DNA of 64,000 bases from Armatimonadota bacterium. GTDB taxonomy: Bacteria; Armatimonadota; Fimbriimonadia; Fimbriimonadales; Fimbriimonadaceae. Positions 32,225 through 41,421 of the stretch are shown one piece after another; within the stretch, counting starts at the first letter, position 1; the number at the start of each line of letters is the position of its first letter. The translations under genes and the position numbers were made by a program. A model generated the notes under the pieces. The model saw only the letters and a list, made by a program, of their open reading frames with translations, ran no database searches and was not told where the DNA came from. The stretch spans positions 124,001 to 188,000 of the forward strand of contig JAFLBD010000001.1 in the NCBI GenBank assembly GCA_017303935.1, given 5' to 3'.

Positions 32225-33573
32225 AGCACGACGACTTTCGGATTCCCTGGTTGGTTGATTGCGTTTCGCGTATCAAGTACGGCCGGCAAATGCTCAAGCA
32301 ATGTCGTCCAGTCGAAACTTGCATGGTTTGCGCAAACAATTCCCAGATCTAAGCTGGCTAGAAACTCTGGAGTTGGCGACGATGCGAGCATGTGCACGCC
32401 GTGATCACCAATGCCCGGAACATGCGGGTCGATGTAAAACACTTCCGCTCCAGCGTCCTGCAACAGCCGAATGACGTCGATTGCGGGCGATTCTCGGTAA
32501 TCGTCGATATTGTTCTTATAGGCGACTCCGATCACAGCGATTCGAGCCTTTGGCAACGGCTTGCCATGTGTCCCCAGAATTCGAGTCGCCTTTTCGACGA
32601 CAAATCGAGGCATCGAGCGATTGATCTCACCGGCAAGCTGAACAAATCGGGTTGAAAAGTTGTATTCGCGGGCTTTGAATTCTAGATAGTGAGGGTCGAG
32701 CGGAATGCAGTGTCCACCGACTCCTGGCCCGGGATAAAACGGCATGATGCCAAACGGTTTGGTGAACGCAGCATCCAGAATTTCCCAAACGTTAAGTCCC
32801 ATTCGGTCGCATAGTTGCGCCATTTCGTTGACGAGCGCGACATTTACTGACCGGAAGATGTTCTCGTACACCTTGACGAACTCCGCTGCCTTTGCACTTG
32901 AAACGACGACGGTTTTCTCCACCGTAGCCGCATAGAACGTCGAGGCGAGCATTGTCGAATTTGGTCCCACTCCACCCACGACTTTGGTGGTGTTTTCGGT
33001 TTTGAAAGTCTTGTTTCCTGGATCAACTCGCTCTGGAGAATGCGCCAAAAAGAAGTCTTGCTCCACGATCAGACCACTCTCCGCGAGGATTGGGAGCATC
33101 ACTTCCTCAGTGGTGCCAGGGTAAGTCGTGGATTCTAGGGTCACCAGTTGCCCGGTCCTCAAGTGCTTTGCAATCTCCCGAGTCGCGTTGATGACAAAAC
33201 TTAAGTCGGGAACGAGGTTCTTGGTGAGTGGAGTCGGCACGGCGATCACAATGACATCGCAATTGGCCAGCTTCGAAAAATCTGTCGTTGCGTTGAGACC
33301 GTGGCTGATGGCACGTTCGAGAAGGTCATCGGGAACATCGCCGATGTAGCTTTTCGCATCCATGACGGCGGAAATTTTCTCGCCAGCAAGATCAAATCCA
33401 GTGACAGCAAATCCAGAAAGTGCTGCTTGAACGGCAAATGGAAGGCCAACATATCCAAGCCCGACAACGCCAATCGAAGCGGTTCGTGCCTGCAATTTAG
33501 AATTCAAATATTCACTCGCCCCCAGTCGCGCCACCGCGTTTGAGGTTGAAATGCCGATCTTCTCAGCGTGCAT
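32221..33573 (-). CDS. UDP-N-acetylglucosamine/mannosamine 6-dehydrogenase (WbpA/WecC family)
   Basis: This 450-residue enzyme has the Rossmann motif IGVVGLGYVGLPFAVQAALS, the central-domain TLESTTYPGTTEEV, and the catalytic Cys in GPGVGGHCIPLDPHYLEFKA. The C-terminal UDP-binding domain includes VAYKNNIDDYRESPAIDVI. It oxidises the C6 hydroxyl of a UDP-N-acetyl-hexosamine to the uronic acid for capsule, lipopolysaccharide or glycan synthesis. The N-terminus carries an extra 35 residues before the Rossmann fold. It may feed the polysaccharide pathways served by the exporters at 6217 and 27789. Confidence 0.92.
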   Translation of the reverse strand: MHAEKIGISTSNAVARLGASEYLNSKLQARTASIGVVGLGYVGLPFAVQAALSGFAVTGFDLAGEKISAVMDAKSYIGDVPDDLLERAISHGLNATTDFSKLANCDVIVIAVPTPLTKNLVPDLSFVINATREIAKHLRTGQLVTLESTTYPGTTEEVMLPILAESGLIVEQDFFLAHSPERVDPGNKTFKTENTTKVVGGVGPNSTMLASTFYAATVEKTVVVSSAKAAEFVKVYENIFRSVNVALVNEMAQLCDRMGLNVWEILDAAFTKPFGIMPFYPGPGVGGHCIPLDPHYLEFKAREYNFSTRFVQLAGEINRSMPRFVVEKATRILGTHGKPLPKARIAVIGVAYKNNIDDYRESPAIDVIRLLQDAGAEVFYIDPHVPGIGDHGVHMLASSPTPEFLASLDLGIVCANHASFDWTTLLEHLPAVLDTRNAINQPGNPKVVVL

Positions 33574-33635
33574 GATTCAAATTGTTGGCAATCCTAAGGC
33601 ATCGGTTTAGGGTTTTGAGTGTCAAAATTGTGCGA

Positions 33636-34505
33636 ATGTTAGAAGGTTTTGGGCTTTGCTTCCCGGCGATGGTGACTCCTCTTCGGGAGGATGGTAGCTT
33701 GGATGAACTATCTCTGCTCAAACTTTTGGCGCTTTTTGAGGCTGCTGGGTGCGCTGGCGTCGTCATCGGGGGAACCAATGGTGAAGGCGGGTTGCTCAGC
33801 GCGGTCTTGAAGCGAGACGCAATCAAGATCGCTAGCAAAGGCCGTGGCAAATTGGAGCTGATTTTTGCCATCACGAGCACTGCGATTGACGAGGCAATTT
33901 GGTCGGCCCGGCAAGCCGAAAAGTTTGGCGCCGCAGCGGTGATGGTCTCTCCGCCCAGGATTGCTGGGCTAAGCGATGACGATGTCTTGCGATGGTATTC
34001 CAAGCTCATCGAGGCGACAGAGCTGGGCGTCATTGCATACAACTTCCCCCGCCAAACGGGATATGAATTTACAGCAGAACTGCTGGCGCGATTGCAAAAT
34101 GTCGGGCTAAAGGGAGTCAAAGATTCGAGCAAGAAGGAGGAAAATCTCGCCGAATTTCCAGCGCTAGATTGGCGTTTTGTTGGTGATGAATCGCTGCTTC
34201 CACAAGCCGCGGCGAATGGCTGGAACGGGACGATTTCAGGAGCCGCGAATGTGATTCCTCAATTCATGTCGCGTTGGGCCAATGAGCCGCAGGCTCTATC
34301 TCCCTTCCTCGATGCCTTGCGGAGGCTGAAGTCAATGCGACAACCGGCAACGTACAAGGGAGTACTCAACAAATTTGGCTTCATTGAGTCGACCACGATG
34401 GCGTGTCCAAGCATTCCAGCTTCTGAGCAAGAGATATCGGACGCGCTGGAATTGCTAGAGGACAGCTTTGGGATGCAACCTGGTATCCCATTTCTGCCGC
34501 TCTAG
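33636..34505 (+). CDS. DapA-family (dihydrodipicolinate synthase/N-acetylneuraminate lyase) aldolase
   Basis: Starting at the ATG at 33636 gives 289 residues beginning MLEGFGLCFPAMVTPLREDG, the usual family start. The frame is open 18 codons further upstream. Hallmarks are VVIGGTNGEGGLLS, GVIAYNFPRQTGY (Tyr of the catalytic triad) and VGLKGVKDSSKKEE with the Schiff-base Lys. Substrate specificity cannot be read: the GTTGE-type motif is TNGEGG, and there are no lysine genes nearby. It could be DapA or another pyruvate-dependent aldolase. There is no Shine-Dalgarno sequence. CAAAAT lies 7 bases before the ATG. It is divergent from the sugar dehydrogenase gene. Confidence 0.85.
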   Translation: MLEGFGLCFPAMVTPLREDGSLDELSLLKLLALFEAAGCAGVVIGGTNGEGGLLSAVLKRDAIKIASKGRGKLELIFAITSTAIDEAIWSARQAEKFGAAAVMVSPPRIAGLSDDDVLRWYSKLIEATELGVIAYNFPRQTGYEFTAELLARLQNVGLKGVKDSSKKEENLAEFPALDWRFVGDESLLPQAAANGWNGTISGAANVIPQFMSRWANEPQALSPFLDALRRLKSMRQPATYKGVLNKFGFIESTTMACPSIPASEQEISDALELLEDSFGMQPGIPFLPL

Positions 34506-36490
34506 TCAATCGAAATGTTGCGTGGTCCTCGAAGCAAGCGCAAACCGTTCAGGATCACGAGCACTGTAGACCCCTCATGCCCGATAACAGCGACTGGCAG
34601 CGGAAGTTTCGTTAAAAAAGAGGCGATAGTCAGACAGCAGATCACGCCGGCCGCAAAGATCAGATTCGCGCGGATGACGCGATTCGTGAGCTTGCCAAGC
34701 CCGATCAATTGAGGAATTCGAGAAATTCGATCACTCACTAGTACAACGTCAGCGGCGCGAAGAGCAACCTCACTACCGAGCCCACCCATCGCGATTCCGA
34801 GATGCGCCTTTGAAAGCGCCGGAGCATCGTTGACGCCGTCGCCCACCATTAAAACGCGCTCACCAGAATCGACCCAGTTTTCGATCAATTTGAGCTTGTC
34901 GTCAGGCATCAGCGCAGCGTGAACGTCGGTGATCCCGACTTCGCTCGCGATCGCATTTGCGGTCGCCACATTGTCGCCGGTGAGCATTGCGATTCGGTTG
35001 ACGCCCAGCTTGCGAAGGTTAGAAATGAGTGACTTTGACTCGTTTCGGACGCGATCGCTGAGTCCGATTGCCGCCCAGTTTTCGCCTGTATGCAAAAGTA
35101 CTGCGGTTAGGCCCCGCGTTCTCATTTCATCCACGTGTTCGACAAACGACTCGGGGACTTCCGACTTCTGACTTTCGAAAAACTTGACTTGGCCGATCCG
35201 TATCGTTCGGCCTTCGACTACGGCTTCTACGCCGAGACCGGCATGAACTTGAAGCGAACTACTTTCGGGAATCGCGAGGCCGCTCTTGTTGGCAAAAGCG
35301 ACGATAGCTTCGGCGATCGGATGGGTACTAAACGCCTCCGCTGAGGCGGCCAATCGCAACGTCTCGCGGGCATCCTCGTTCAAACTTTCGTGGTCGTGCC
35401 AGCAGATGATGCAGTCGCAGTTCGGTCCGCAATTATCACATTCGGCGGCGGCACCAACCGTGGCCAGTTTGCCGGCACGGCTGACGCAAATCTCTACAAC
35501 CATCGGAGTTCCAGCCGTTAAGGTGCCAGTCTTATCTAGTGCCACAGATGTGACCCGGCCAGCTTCTTCGATGTACTGCCCACCACGGACCAAAATTCCG
35601 TTGCGTGCGGCGTACGCCAACGCGCTGAGTGCAGCAGCGGGAGAACTGATGACTAGCGCGCATGGGCTGAGCGCCACTAACAGGATGAGTGAAGAATAGA
35701 AAGCGTCGTTGAAAGGCGTTTTGAACGCCATTCGAAGCCCTAGGGACAGCAAAAATGCGACGACGACGAAAATCGTGTACCGTTCGCCAAACCACTTGCT
35801 GATCCGTTCGCCGCTGGCTTTGTTGTCCTGGGCTTCCTGCACAAGGTTGACGATCTTCGAAAGTGTGCTGTCCTCAACGGTCTTGGTCACTGAGAGCACG
35901 AGCATGGAATCGAGGTTCTGCGTTCCTCCCAAAAGCTGGTCACCGGTGACCTTCTCGATGCTGCGTGATTCGCCCGTCATCGAAGATTCGTTGAGGCTCG
36001 CCCTCTCAGTAACCAGTGCCCCGTCGGTAGGAATAGGCTCATAAGAGAGCACTCGGACGTGATCACCGATCTGCAATTCTTCAACTGGGACGCTCACGTC
36101 ACCTTCAGGTGTGATCTTGATCGCCTTCTCGGGTCGTAGCTTGACAAGTGCCTCAATCGCACTTTGGGTTCTCGCCATTGCGAGCGACTCCATCGTGCTG
36201 GAAAGACTGAATAGAAATAGCAAAACGGCCGCATCGTCGATGTGTCCGACCACCACTGCTCCGATGGCTGCGACAACCATCAGCAGGTTCACGTCGAGTG
36301 ACTTTTCGCTTAGCGACGCCCAAGCCGACTTCGCGGCGAAGTATGCCCCCGCCAAGGCGGCTGCGATGGCCCAATGATCCGATTTTCCTAGGTTCACCCC
36401 CGGGATGAGAGCGAGGAAGCTCACCAACAGAAAGATCCCGCAAAGTGCGGTCAGGATCAGTTGCAATCGTTCGCCAGAGATTTTCGGCAC
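34502..36490 (-). CDS. P1B-4-type metal-exporting ATPase with a Cys-rich insertion
   Basis: This 662-residue P-type ATPase has no N-terminal HMA domain. SPC in helix 4 (S275-P276-C277, ALSPCALVISSP) and HEGST in helix 6 (H638) are the P1B-4 signature of Co2+/Fe2+/Zn2+ exporters. TGES is at 172-175, the phosphorylated Asp is D319 (DKTGTLTAGTP), and the HP motif is at 390-391. MVGDGVNDAPALSKA is present. Between D319 and the HP motif sits an insertion with C351, C354, C358, C360, C363, H365 and H367, probably a soluble metal site. The GTG start has TACAAT exactly 6 bases upstream and no clear Shine-Dalgarno sequence. It converges with the DapA-like gene. Confidence 0.93.
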   Translation of the reverse strand: MPKISGERLQLILTALCGIFLLVSFLALIPGVNLGKSDHWAIAAALAGAYFAAKSAWASLSEKSLDVNLLMVVAAIGAVVVGHIDDAAVLLFLFSLSSTMESLAMARTQSAIEALVKLRPEKAIKITPEGDVSVPVEELQIGDHVRVLSYEPIPTDGALVTERASLNESSMTGESRSIEKVTGDQLLGGTQNLDSMLVLSVTKTVEDSTLSKIVNLVQEAQDNKASGERISKWFGERYTIFVVVAFLLSLGLRMAFKTPFNDAFYSSLILLVALSPCALVISSPAAALSALAYAARNGILVRGGQYIEEAGRVTSVALDKTGTLTAGTPMVVEICVSRAGKLATVGAAAECDNCGPNCDCIICWHDHESLNEDARETLRLAASAEAFSTHPIAEAIVAFANKSGLAIPESSSLQVHAGLGVEAVVEGRTIRIGQVKFFESQKSEVPESFVEHVDEMRTRGLTAVLLHTGENWAAIGLSDRVRNESKSLISNLRKLGVNRIAMLTGDNVATANAIASEVGITDVHAALMPDDKLKLIENWVDSGERVLMVGDGVNDAPALSKAHLGIAMGGLGSEVALRAADVVLVSDRISRIPQLIGLGKLTNRVIRANLIFAAGVICCLTIASFLTKLPLPVAVIGHEGSTVLVILNGLRLLRGPRNISID

Positions 36491-36613
36491 ATCTCTATTG
36501 TACGATGTTCTGGCGAATCTGCCTTAGGCTACTGTTCACCATAAAAATACGGGGAATCTTTGCCGATACTTGAACCTAGGCATTTTGCATCTGAAAATGC
36601 TCAGGAAAAACCC

Positions 36614-37162
36614 ATGAGAATTGGATCAGGAAATACTTTCCCAGTCTCGGGCTGCGGCTATGGCTGCACGTCCCCGACTGTGGACAATCCAGAACTGTTC
36701 GCCAATTGGTCAGCCGAAGCGGTAGATAAGGTCAAGACTCGAATTCAAGAGTCTTTCGGAACCAGCAAGTCCGACGAAGGATTTGATGCATCGCTTGACT
36801 TTGATCAAGACGGCGAAATTGGAGCTGGAGACTTTGACAGCTTTGTCGCGATCACTTCATATCGATCGCCCTATTCCTCACTGGAGGCTATTACCGAGCG
36901 GTTTGGTGCTACGACTGGTACCGACCAATATGACTCGAGAGCAGACCTGGACGGTGACGGAGAGATTGGATCAAACGACTACGATCTAGCGGTGCAAGCT
37001 CAAAATAACGGGTTCTCGCCACTGGATGCCTATCGCGACATCATGGAAGCGATGGGCAACCGGTCTGATGGAAGATCGGGCATCAAGCCTGATTTTGACT
37101 TCAACCACGTCGTCAATACGGCAGATTTGAACTTGTTGAACGCGCTCTTGCTCGCTCGATAA
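36614..37162 (+). CDS. Small dockerin/EF-hand-like calcium-binding protein
   Basis: Starting at ATG 36614 (AGGAAA 7 bases upstream) gives 182 residues. A TTG at 36560 would add 18. Two perfect DxDxDG loops are present: residues 62-73 (DFDQDGEIGAGD) and 111-122 (DLDGDGEIGSND). A third, degenerate loop is at 160-171 (DFDFNHVVNTAD). The spacing and the following hydrophobic helices resemble type I dockerin repeats. The N-terminus has no signal peptide and contains two cysteines (SGCGYGCTSP, C14 and C18). Dockerin-like modules usually sit at the ends of secreted proteins, so a free-standing unexported copy is odd. Function is unknown. Confidence 0.7.
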   Translation: MRIGSGNTFPVSGCGYGCTSPTVDNPELFANWSAEAVDKVKTRIQESFGTSKSDEGFDASLDFDQDGEIGAGDFDSFVAITSYRSPYSSLEAITERFGATTGTDQYDSRADLDGDGEIGSNDYDLAVQAQNNGFSPLDAYRDIMEAMGNRSDGRSGIKPDFDFNHVVNTADLNLLNALLLAR

Positions 37163-37171
37163 TTACAAATG

Positions 37172-37207
37172 ACAATCCCCTGGGCGGATGACGCGCCAGG
37201 GGATTGT
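37172..37207. terminator. Bidirectional terminator between the dockerin-like gene and icd
   Basis: A 12-bp stem (37172-37183 with 37196-37207) has inner GCG/CGC pairing. Read on the minus strand, it is followed by CATTTGTAATT, so it mainly serves icd. On the plus strand TTGTTCTGTCTG follows. Confidence 0.8.
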
Positions 37208-37222
37208 TCTGTCTGAAGGTTC

Positions 37223-38509
37223 TTACATGTGGGCGATGATGTTATCGCCGAACTCGCTGCACTTGATCTCAGTTGCGCCGCTCATCAACCGCGCGAAGTC
37301 ATAAGTGACCTTCTTGCTTGAGATCGCGCCGTCCATGCCCTTGATCAGCAAATCAGCAGCTTCGGTCCAACCCATGTACCGGAACATCATTTCTCCGCTG
37401 AGGATCACGCTCGACGGATTCACTTTGTCGAGGTTTGCGTATTTTGGCGCTGTTCCATGAGTTGCCTCAAAGATAGCATGACCGGTCACATAGTTAATGT
37501 TCGCGCCCGGAGCAATTCCGATACCGCCAACTTGTGCCGCGAGCGCGTCGCTGAGATAGTCGCCGTTCAAGTTGAGCGTTGCGATGACATCAAAATCAGC
37601 TGGGCGAGTGAGCACCTGCTGGAGAGTGATGTCGGCGATGGCGTCCTTGATGACAATTCCTGCGCCTGGTTTGCCTTCAGGAATCTTGCACCATGGGCCA
37701 CCGTCGAGTTCAATTGCGCCGAATTCGGACTTTGCGAGTTCGTAGCCCCAATCTCGGAATCCGCCTTCGGTGAACTTCATGATGTTCCCCTTGTGGACGA
37801 TGGTCACCGACTTTCGACCATTTTGGATGGCATATTCGATCGCTGATCGAACGAGACGCTCGGTCCCGAGCTTGCTAACCGGCTTGATGCCAATACCGAC
37901 GTTGATATTGGAGTCGGAGGCAATGCCAGCAGCGCTGGTGAATTCCTGCCCCTTTTCGGCTGTGCCGAACCGGATTTTGTCGAACATCTTCGGGAATTTC
38001 TGAGCGATGAAATCGAGAACTTGCTTGGCCTCATCGGTGCCAGCGGCAAACTCGATTCCTGCATAAATATCTTCTGTGTTCTCGCGGAAGATCACCATAT
38101 CCACAGCACCAGGATCGTTCACTGGACTGGGAACGCCGTCAAACCATCGAACAGGGCGCAGGCAGACGTAGAGATCAAGAATTTGCCGCAGTGCTACGTT
38201 GAGCGAGCGGATTCCGCCTCCAACAGGGGTTGTCAGAGGGCCTTTGATTCCGACGGAGTACTTGCGAAACGCATCGAGTGTTTCGTCTGGGAGCCAGCTT
38301 CCGGTCTGGTTGAACGCCTTCTCTCCGGCGAGCACTTCGATCCATTCGACTTTCTTGGATCCGCCATAGGCTTTCGCGACAGCTGCATCCAAAACTCGAA
38401 CGCTCGCCCGCCAGATATCTGGCCCGGTGCCATCGCCTTCGATAAACGGAATAATCGGATCATTGGGGACGACCAGTCCACTGGTCGACATTTGAATAAC
38501 ATTGCCCAT
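37223..38509 (-). CDS. icd: NADP-dependent isocitrate dehydrogenase
   Basis: This is a 428-residue enzyme of the homodimeric bacterial Icd type. [20 protein letters not shown] is the N-terminal motif. [20 protein letters not shown] contains the substrate-binding Ser that AceK phosphorylates in E. coli. [34 protein letters not shown] and [19 protein letters not shown] are family motifs. It converts isocitrate to 2-oxoglutarate in the TCA cycle. It is divergent from the CoA-transferase gene. It ends at a shared terminator. Confidence 0.97.
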   Translation of the reverse strand: MGNVIQMSTSGLVVPNDPIIPFIEGDGTGPDIWRASVRVLDAAVAKAYGGSKKVEWIEVLAGEKAFNQTGSWLPDETLDAFRKYSVGIKGPLTTPVGGGIRSLNVALRQILDLYVCLRPVRWFDGVPSPVNDPGAVDMVIFRENTEDIYAGIEFAAGTDEAKQVLDFIAQKFPKMFDKIRFGTAEKGQEFTSAAGIASDSNINVGIGIKPVSKLGTERLVRSAIEYAIQNGRKSVTIVHKGNIMKFTEGGFRDWGYELAKSEFGAIELDGGPWCKIPEGKPGAGIVIKDAIADITLQQVLTRPADFDVIATLNLNGDYLSDALAAQVGGIGIAPGANINYVTGHAIFEATHGTAPKYANLDKVNPSSVILSGEMMFRYMGWTEAADLLIKGMDGAISSKKVTYDFARLMSGATEIKCSEFGDNIIAHM

Positions 38510-38547
38510 TTGAATTCAAAGATACCCGCACCAGCTAAAATGGGTAC

Positions 38548-39726
38548 ATGTTCCAGCCGCTTGGCGATATCCGAGTTCTCGATCTAACGCGAGTTTTGGC
38601 TGGCCCGAGTTGCACTCAGCATTTGGCCGATCTTGGTGCGGAAGTCTGGAAGGTCGAGTCGATGGTCGGGGATGAAACTCGGCAATGGGGTCCTCCTTCG
38701 GTCGATGTTGATGGGGAGGCAATGAGCGCATATTATCTGTGCGCGAACCGTGGCAAGAAGTCGATCTGCATCGATCTCAAGCAGCCGGAGGGCGCAGACC
38801 TGGTCCGGCAGCTTGCGGCTAAGGCAGACGTTCTCGTCGAGAACTTCAAAGTTGGCGATCTGGCTCGCTATGGCCTCGATTTTGAGTCGCTTTCTTCGCT
38901 AAATCCCAAGCTCATTTATGCCTCAATCACGGGATTTGGTCAAACTGGCCCACGGCGGCACGAACCTGGATATGATGCGGCGATGCAGGCGATGACAGGC
39001 ATCATGTCGGTGACCGGCGAAGCGGACGGAGGCCCATCAAAGGTCGGTGTGGCGTGGATCGACATCATGACGGGATGGGTTTGTAGCACGGCGATTTTGG
39101 CCGCCCTACATTCTGGAAAAGGTCAGCATCTCGACATCAGCCTCTTCGATGTTGGCCTTTCCGCTTTGGCGAATGTTGGCCAGTCCGCGCTTTGTACTGG
39201 AAACGATCCGAAGCGTTTTGGTAACGCGCATCCACAAATCGTGCCGTACCAGACTTTTTTGTGTGCGGATGGACACGTGATGATCTGTGTGGGGAACGAC
39301 GCGCAGTTCGCGGCCTTATGCGGACAATTTGATGATCCACAAGCAACAGAATTGGCCCAGTTTAAGACCAATGCCGAGCGAGTAGCCCATCGCGAGCAGG
39401 TTGTCGAGCTTGTTCAGAGTTTGATTTCTGAACTCAGTCGTGAAGACGTGATTCGCAAATTGAAGTTCGCCGGGGTTCCTGGTGGCGCGATTCAATCAAT
39501 TCCCGAGGCACTTGCGGACCCTCAATCAATCGCCCGTGGATCGGTAGTCAACATCGGCGGCCTCAAGTTACTGCAAAGCCCGCTGGTGCACCATGTACCG
39601 GCCAGCGAGCTCAATCAATCGCGGCCTCCAAAGTTGGGCGAGCACACGATAGAGATTCTGGAGTCTGTGCTGGAGATGCCAAAGGAAGTCGTCGCAAGTT
39701 TGTTAGACCGGAAAGTCGTCCGATGA
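38548..39726 (+). CDS. Class III CoA-transferase (CaiB/BaiF/Frc family)
   Basis: This 392-residue protein has the interlocking-ring family start (LGDIRVLDLTRVLAGPSCTQ). Other hallmarks are ANRGKKSICIDLKQPEGADL, YASITGFGQTGPRRHEPGYD (the catalytic Asp follows GY) and GVAWIDIMTGWVCSTAILAA. It transfers CoA between carboxylic acids. The substrate, whether carnitine, oxalate, bile acid or a metabolic acid, cannot be told. TAAAAT (38536-38541) is exactly 6 bases before the ATG with no Shine-Dalgarno sequence, so a leaderless mRNA is likely. It lies divergently beside icd. Confidence 0.9.
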   Translation: MFQPLGDIRVLDLTRVLAGPSCTQHLADLGAEVWKVESMVGDETRQWGPPSVDVDGEAMSAYYLCANRGKKSICIDLKQPEGADLVRQLAAKADVLVENFKVGDLARYGLDFESLSSLNPKLIYASITGFGQTGPRRHEPGYDAAMQAMTGIMSVTGEADGGPSKVGVAWIDIMTGWVCSTAILAALHSGKGQHLDISLFDVGLSALANVGQSALCTGNDPKRFGNAHPQIVPYQTFLCADGHVMICVGNDAQFAALCGQFDDPQATELAQFKTNAERVAHREQVVELVQSLISELSREDVIRKLKFAGVPGGAIQSIPEALADPQSIARGSVVNIGGLKLLQSPLVHHVPASELNQSRPPKLGEHTIEILESVLEMPKEVVASLLDRKVVR

Positions 39727-39775
39727 TTCGCTTGACACGCCCGACTGAAGCCCTTCACAATTGACAAGTTCGAAC

Positions 39776-41080
39776 ATGCCAACGGCAGCATTCACCACCC
39801 TAGGTTGTAAAGTCAACCAGTACGAAACGCAGAAGATTTTGGATTCCTTCGCAGAAAAGGGATTCGAGATCGTGCCGTTCGAGGGTCCGGCAGATGTGTA
39901 CGTGGTGAATTCGTGCAGCGTGACCAGCGACGCTGAGCGAAAGAGTCGATACACGATTCGCCGGGCAAAGCGGTTCAACAACGATGCGAAAGTGGTGGTG
40001 ACGGGCTGCGCCGCACAAATGAGCCTAAACCGTGGTGAGGCGGTGGACTCTGCTGACCTTCTGGTACCAAATCCAGAAAAGCTCAATAGCTGGCAGTACT
40101 TTGCAGCGGAATTTCCTGAACTTGTGCCCCCTCCACAACCTGAACTCCGTACGACTGGAATCCAAGGGCGGACCCGAGCAACTCTCAAGGTCCAGGATGG
40201 TTGCAATGTAATGTGCAGCTATTGCTCTATCCCGTATACCAGGCCTGGAATGGTGTCTCGGCCCGCGGTAGAAGTTCTTCGCGAGGCGCAAAAGCTTGCC
40301 GAATCGGGATACCACGAAGCAATCTTGACCGGGGTCTTGATTGGAGCTTACGACGAGGCATCTGGAAGTGGTGGCCCGGACTTTAACCAATTGGTTAAAC
40401 TTTTAGCGGAAGAGAGCGGGTTAGCAAGGCTTCGAATTAGTAGTATCGAGGTCCATCAGGTCACTCCGGAGCTGATCCGCCTAGCTCAAGAAGGTCTGAT
40501 CGCGCCGCATTTTCACATTCCGCTCCAATCGGGCGATTCTGGGGTTCTGAAGGACATGAACCGTCGGTACGACCAGGACACCTACATCGAATTGTGCCAG
40601 AGACTCAAAAGCGAGATTCCGGACGTGACGCTCACGACGGACATCATGGTCGGATTCCCAACTGAAACGAGGGAGCGATTTGAATCCAGTTTGCATGTTT
40701 GCGAAGCGGTCGGATTTCATTCGGCGCACGTGTTCACGTTTAGTCCAAGATGGGGGGCTCCCGCAGATGCGTGGGGCGATCCTGTGAGCCCAGAAGAGAA
40801 GTCTGCGCGTCGACTTGAACTCGTGAAGATTACTGCCGAAACTGGTCGAGCCCATGTTGCCAAATTCGTGGGTCGCACAATGCGTGTATTGGTCGAGGGC
40901 AAAATCGCCAAAGACGGAATGTTGCAGGGGCTGACCGATAACTACTTGACGGTGAAATACTGCGGGCCGGCTACTCATTGCCGGACGCTGCAGCAAGTCA
41001 AATTAGTCGAGGCGAGCGGCATGGAGATTTTTGGAGAGTTGGCGGGGGACACTTCCACAGCCCTTCGCGTTTTGGCGTAA
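39776..41080 (+). CDS. mtaB: tRNA (t6A37) C2-methylthiotransferase MtaB
   Basis: The ATG at 39776 gives MPTAAFTTLGCKVNQYETQK, the usual MtaB N-terminus (434 residues). A TTG 15 bases upstream is less likely. The UPF0004 domain holds its three cluster Cys (GCKVNQYET, NSCSVTSDAERKSR, VTGCAAQ). The radical-SAM motif is CNVMCSYCSIPYTRPG. A TRAM domain ends the protein (RTMRVLVEGKIAKDG). It adds a methylthio group to N6-threonylcarbamoyladenosine 37 of tRNAs reading ANN codons. The stop codon is part of TAATCT, a possible -10 for the HIT gene. Confidence 0.94.
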   Translation: MPTAAFTTLGCKVNQYETQKILDSFAEKGFEIVPFEGPADVYVVNSCSVTSDAERKSRYTIRRAKRFNNDAKVVVTGCAAQMSLNRGEAVDSADLLVPNPEKLNSWQYFAAEFPELVPPPQPELRTTGIQGRTRATLKVQDGCNVMCSYCSIPYTRPGMVSRPAVEVLREAQKLAESGYHEAILTGVLIGAYDEASGSGGPDFNQLVKLLAEESGLARLRISSIEVHQVTPELIRLAQEGLIAPHFHIPLQSGDSGVLKDMNRRYDQDTYIELCQRLKSEIPDVTLTTDIMVGFPTETRERFESSLHVCEAVGFHSAHVFTFSPRWGAPADAWGDPVSPEEKSARRLELVKITAETGRAHVAKFVGRTMRVLVEGKIAKDGMLQGLTDNYLTVKYCGPATHCRTLQQVKLVEASGMEIFGELAGDTSTALRVLA

Positions 41081-41091
41081 TCTTGAGTCGT

Positions 41092-41421
41092 ATGCCGACC
41101 CTCTTTACCAAGATCATCAACGGCGAAATCCCGGGCGAAATCGTATACCAAGACGAGCGCTGTGTTGCTCTTCGAGATATCTCGCCGCAAGCTCCGATCC
41201 ACCTGCTGATTGTGCCCCGCGCAGAGATTCCTGGCGTGGCAGAAGTGCCGGAATCTGGCGACCACCAATTTTTGCTTAATGCGGCTCGTGCGGTCGCCGA
41301 ACAGCTTGGAATCGAAAGCTATCGGCTCGTGATCAATCAAGGCGAGGATGCCGGGCAGACCGTTCCTCATTTACACGTCCACCTGTTGGCAGGGCGCAAG
41401 CTGAACTGGCCACCTGGTTAG
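41092..41421 (+). CDS. HIT-family (HINT/Hit-like) nucleotide hydrolase
   Basis: The ATG at 41092 gives 109 residues starting MPTLFTKIINGEIPGEIVYQ, the HINT start. Longer upstream frames run inside mtaB. The catalytic triad is in GQTVPHLHVHLLAGRKLNWP (HxHxH). It hydrolyses adenosine phosphoramidates or similar nucleotide conjugates. No Shine-Dalgarno sequence is seen. TAATCT lies 8 bases before the ATG and overlaps the mtaB stop. The gene converges with the flippase gene with a 4-base overlap. Confidence 0.92.
   Translation: MPTLFTKIINGEIPGEIVYQDERCVALRDISPQAPIHLLIVPRAEIPGVAEVPESGDHQFLLNAARAVAEQLGIESYRLVINQGEDAGQTVPHLHVHLLAGRKLNWPPG

Noticed and set aside
40978-41091. N-terminal extension of the HIT protein into mtaB
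   Set aside because: The extension is an out-of-frame reading of the mtaB 3' end, and HINT proteins start at MPTLFTKI.
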